From assembly GCA_019414205.1 (NCBI GenBank), contig DXML01000015.1, forward strand, positions 1-41,744: a stretch of DNA of 41,744 bases, read 5' to 3'. This DNA is from Collinsella sp. GTDB taxonomy: Bacteria > Actinomycetota > Coriobacteriia > Coriobacteriales > Coriobacteriaceae. The notes beneath the pieces were generated by a model. That model was not told the origin of the DNA and made no database searches. It saw only the letters and a program-made list of their open reading frames with translations. Position 1 is the stretch's first letter. Each line of letters starts with the position of its first letter. The translations under genes were made by a program, and so were the position numbers. Positions 41,641-41,744 of the stretch are shown here, piece by piece.

Positions 41641-41744
41641 TGTGTTACCACTGCAGAGGGGTGCGATTCCTTGATCGCTCACTTAATCTAAGGCTCTGTT
41701 AGACCAGAATTGACATCATGCCCAGTCATCTTTACTAATTGCAA
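41641..41744. other. Terminal non-coding stretch
   Basis: I see no gene here. It is less GC-rich than the flanking genes. A segment starting GGCTCTGTTAGACC at about 41691 resembles the style of insertion-sequence ends, but this is only an impression. Confidence 0.4.

Overview
The window looks like a chromosomal segment from a gut actinobacterium of class Coriobacteriia, most likely Collinsella or a close relative. The reasons are the actinobacterial gene order (uvrB, uvrA, uvrC, rapZ, whiA, gap, pgk, tpiA, secG), moderately high GC, an RNNY-type SOS box before uvrA, Tat-type lipoprotein leaders on the binding proteins, and a sugar-acid scavenging operon typical of mucosal bacteria. The genus is an inference from general resemblance; no database search was possible. 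No tRNA, rRNA, CRISPR array or intact transposase gene was seen.

Layout. 1-3730: a terminator from an upstream gene, then coaE, a membrane-anchored lytic transglycosylase and uvrB. 3757-9879, minus strand: an LTA-synthase-like sulfatase-fold membrane protein, an Mrp/NBP35 Fe-S carrier ATPase, and two flavoproteins (HI0933/BaiN-like and COG2509-like). 10073-17218: uvrA with a probable LexA box, then ybaK, murJ and uvrC, so all three excision nuclease genes lie within 16 kb. 17219-28013: a sialic-acid (N-acetylneuraminate) operon. 28115-35254: rapZ, whiA, gap, pgk, tpiA, gpmI and secG. 35549-41492: a second, conventional five-gene oligopeptide ABC operon (oppABCDF). The window ends with a 132-nt near-palindrome and about 100 nt with no recognised gene.

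The most notable region is the nan operon. It encodes a peptide-family ABC importer whose second permease is fused to the first ATPase in one 671-aa protein. It also encodes a CE7-type acetyl esterase with an intact Ser-Asp-His triad, a tandem paralogue of that esterase in which the nucleophilic Ser has become Gly, a lyase of the N-acetylneuraminate lyase/DHDPS family, a ROK kinase and NanE. Read as a pathway, it imports sialic acid, removes O-acetyl groups, splits it to ManNAc plus pyruvate, phosphorylates ManNAc and epimerises it to GlcNAc-6-P. Its 365-nt leader holds nested inverted repeats, and stem-loops separate several of its genes. It sits where other actinobacteria usually have uvrC directly beside rapZ, and yvcK is missing between rapZ and whiA. 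This suggests the operon was inserted into an old conserved block.

The nan and gap promoter regions share the decamer TAAAACGTTT, part of a LacI/CcpA-like palindrome at gap. This raises the possibility of joint carbon-source control of sialic acid use and lower glycolysis.
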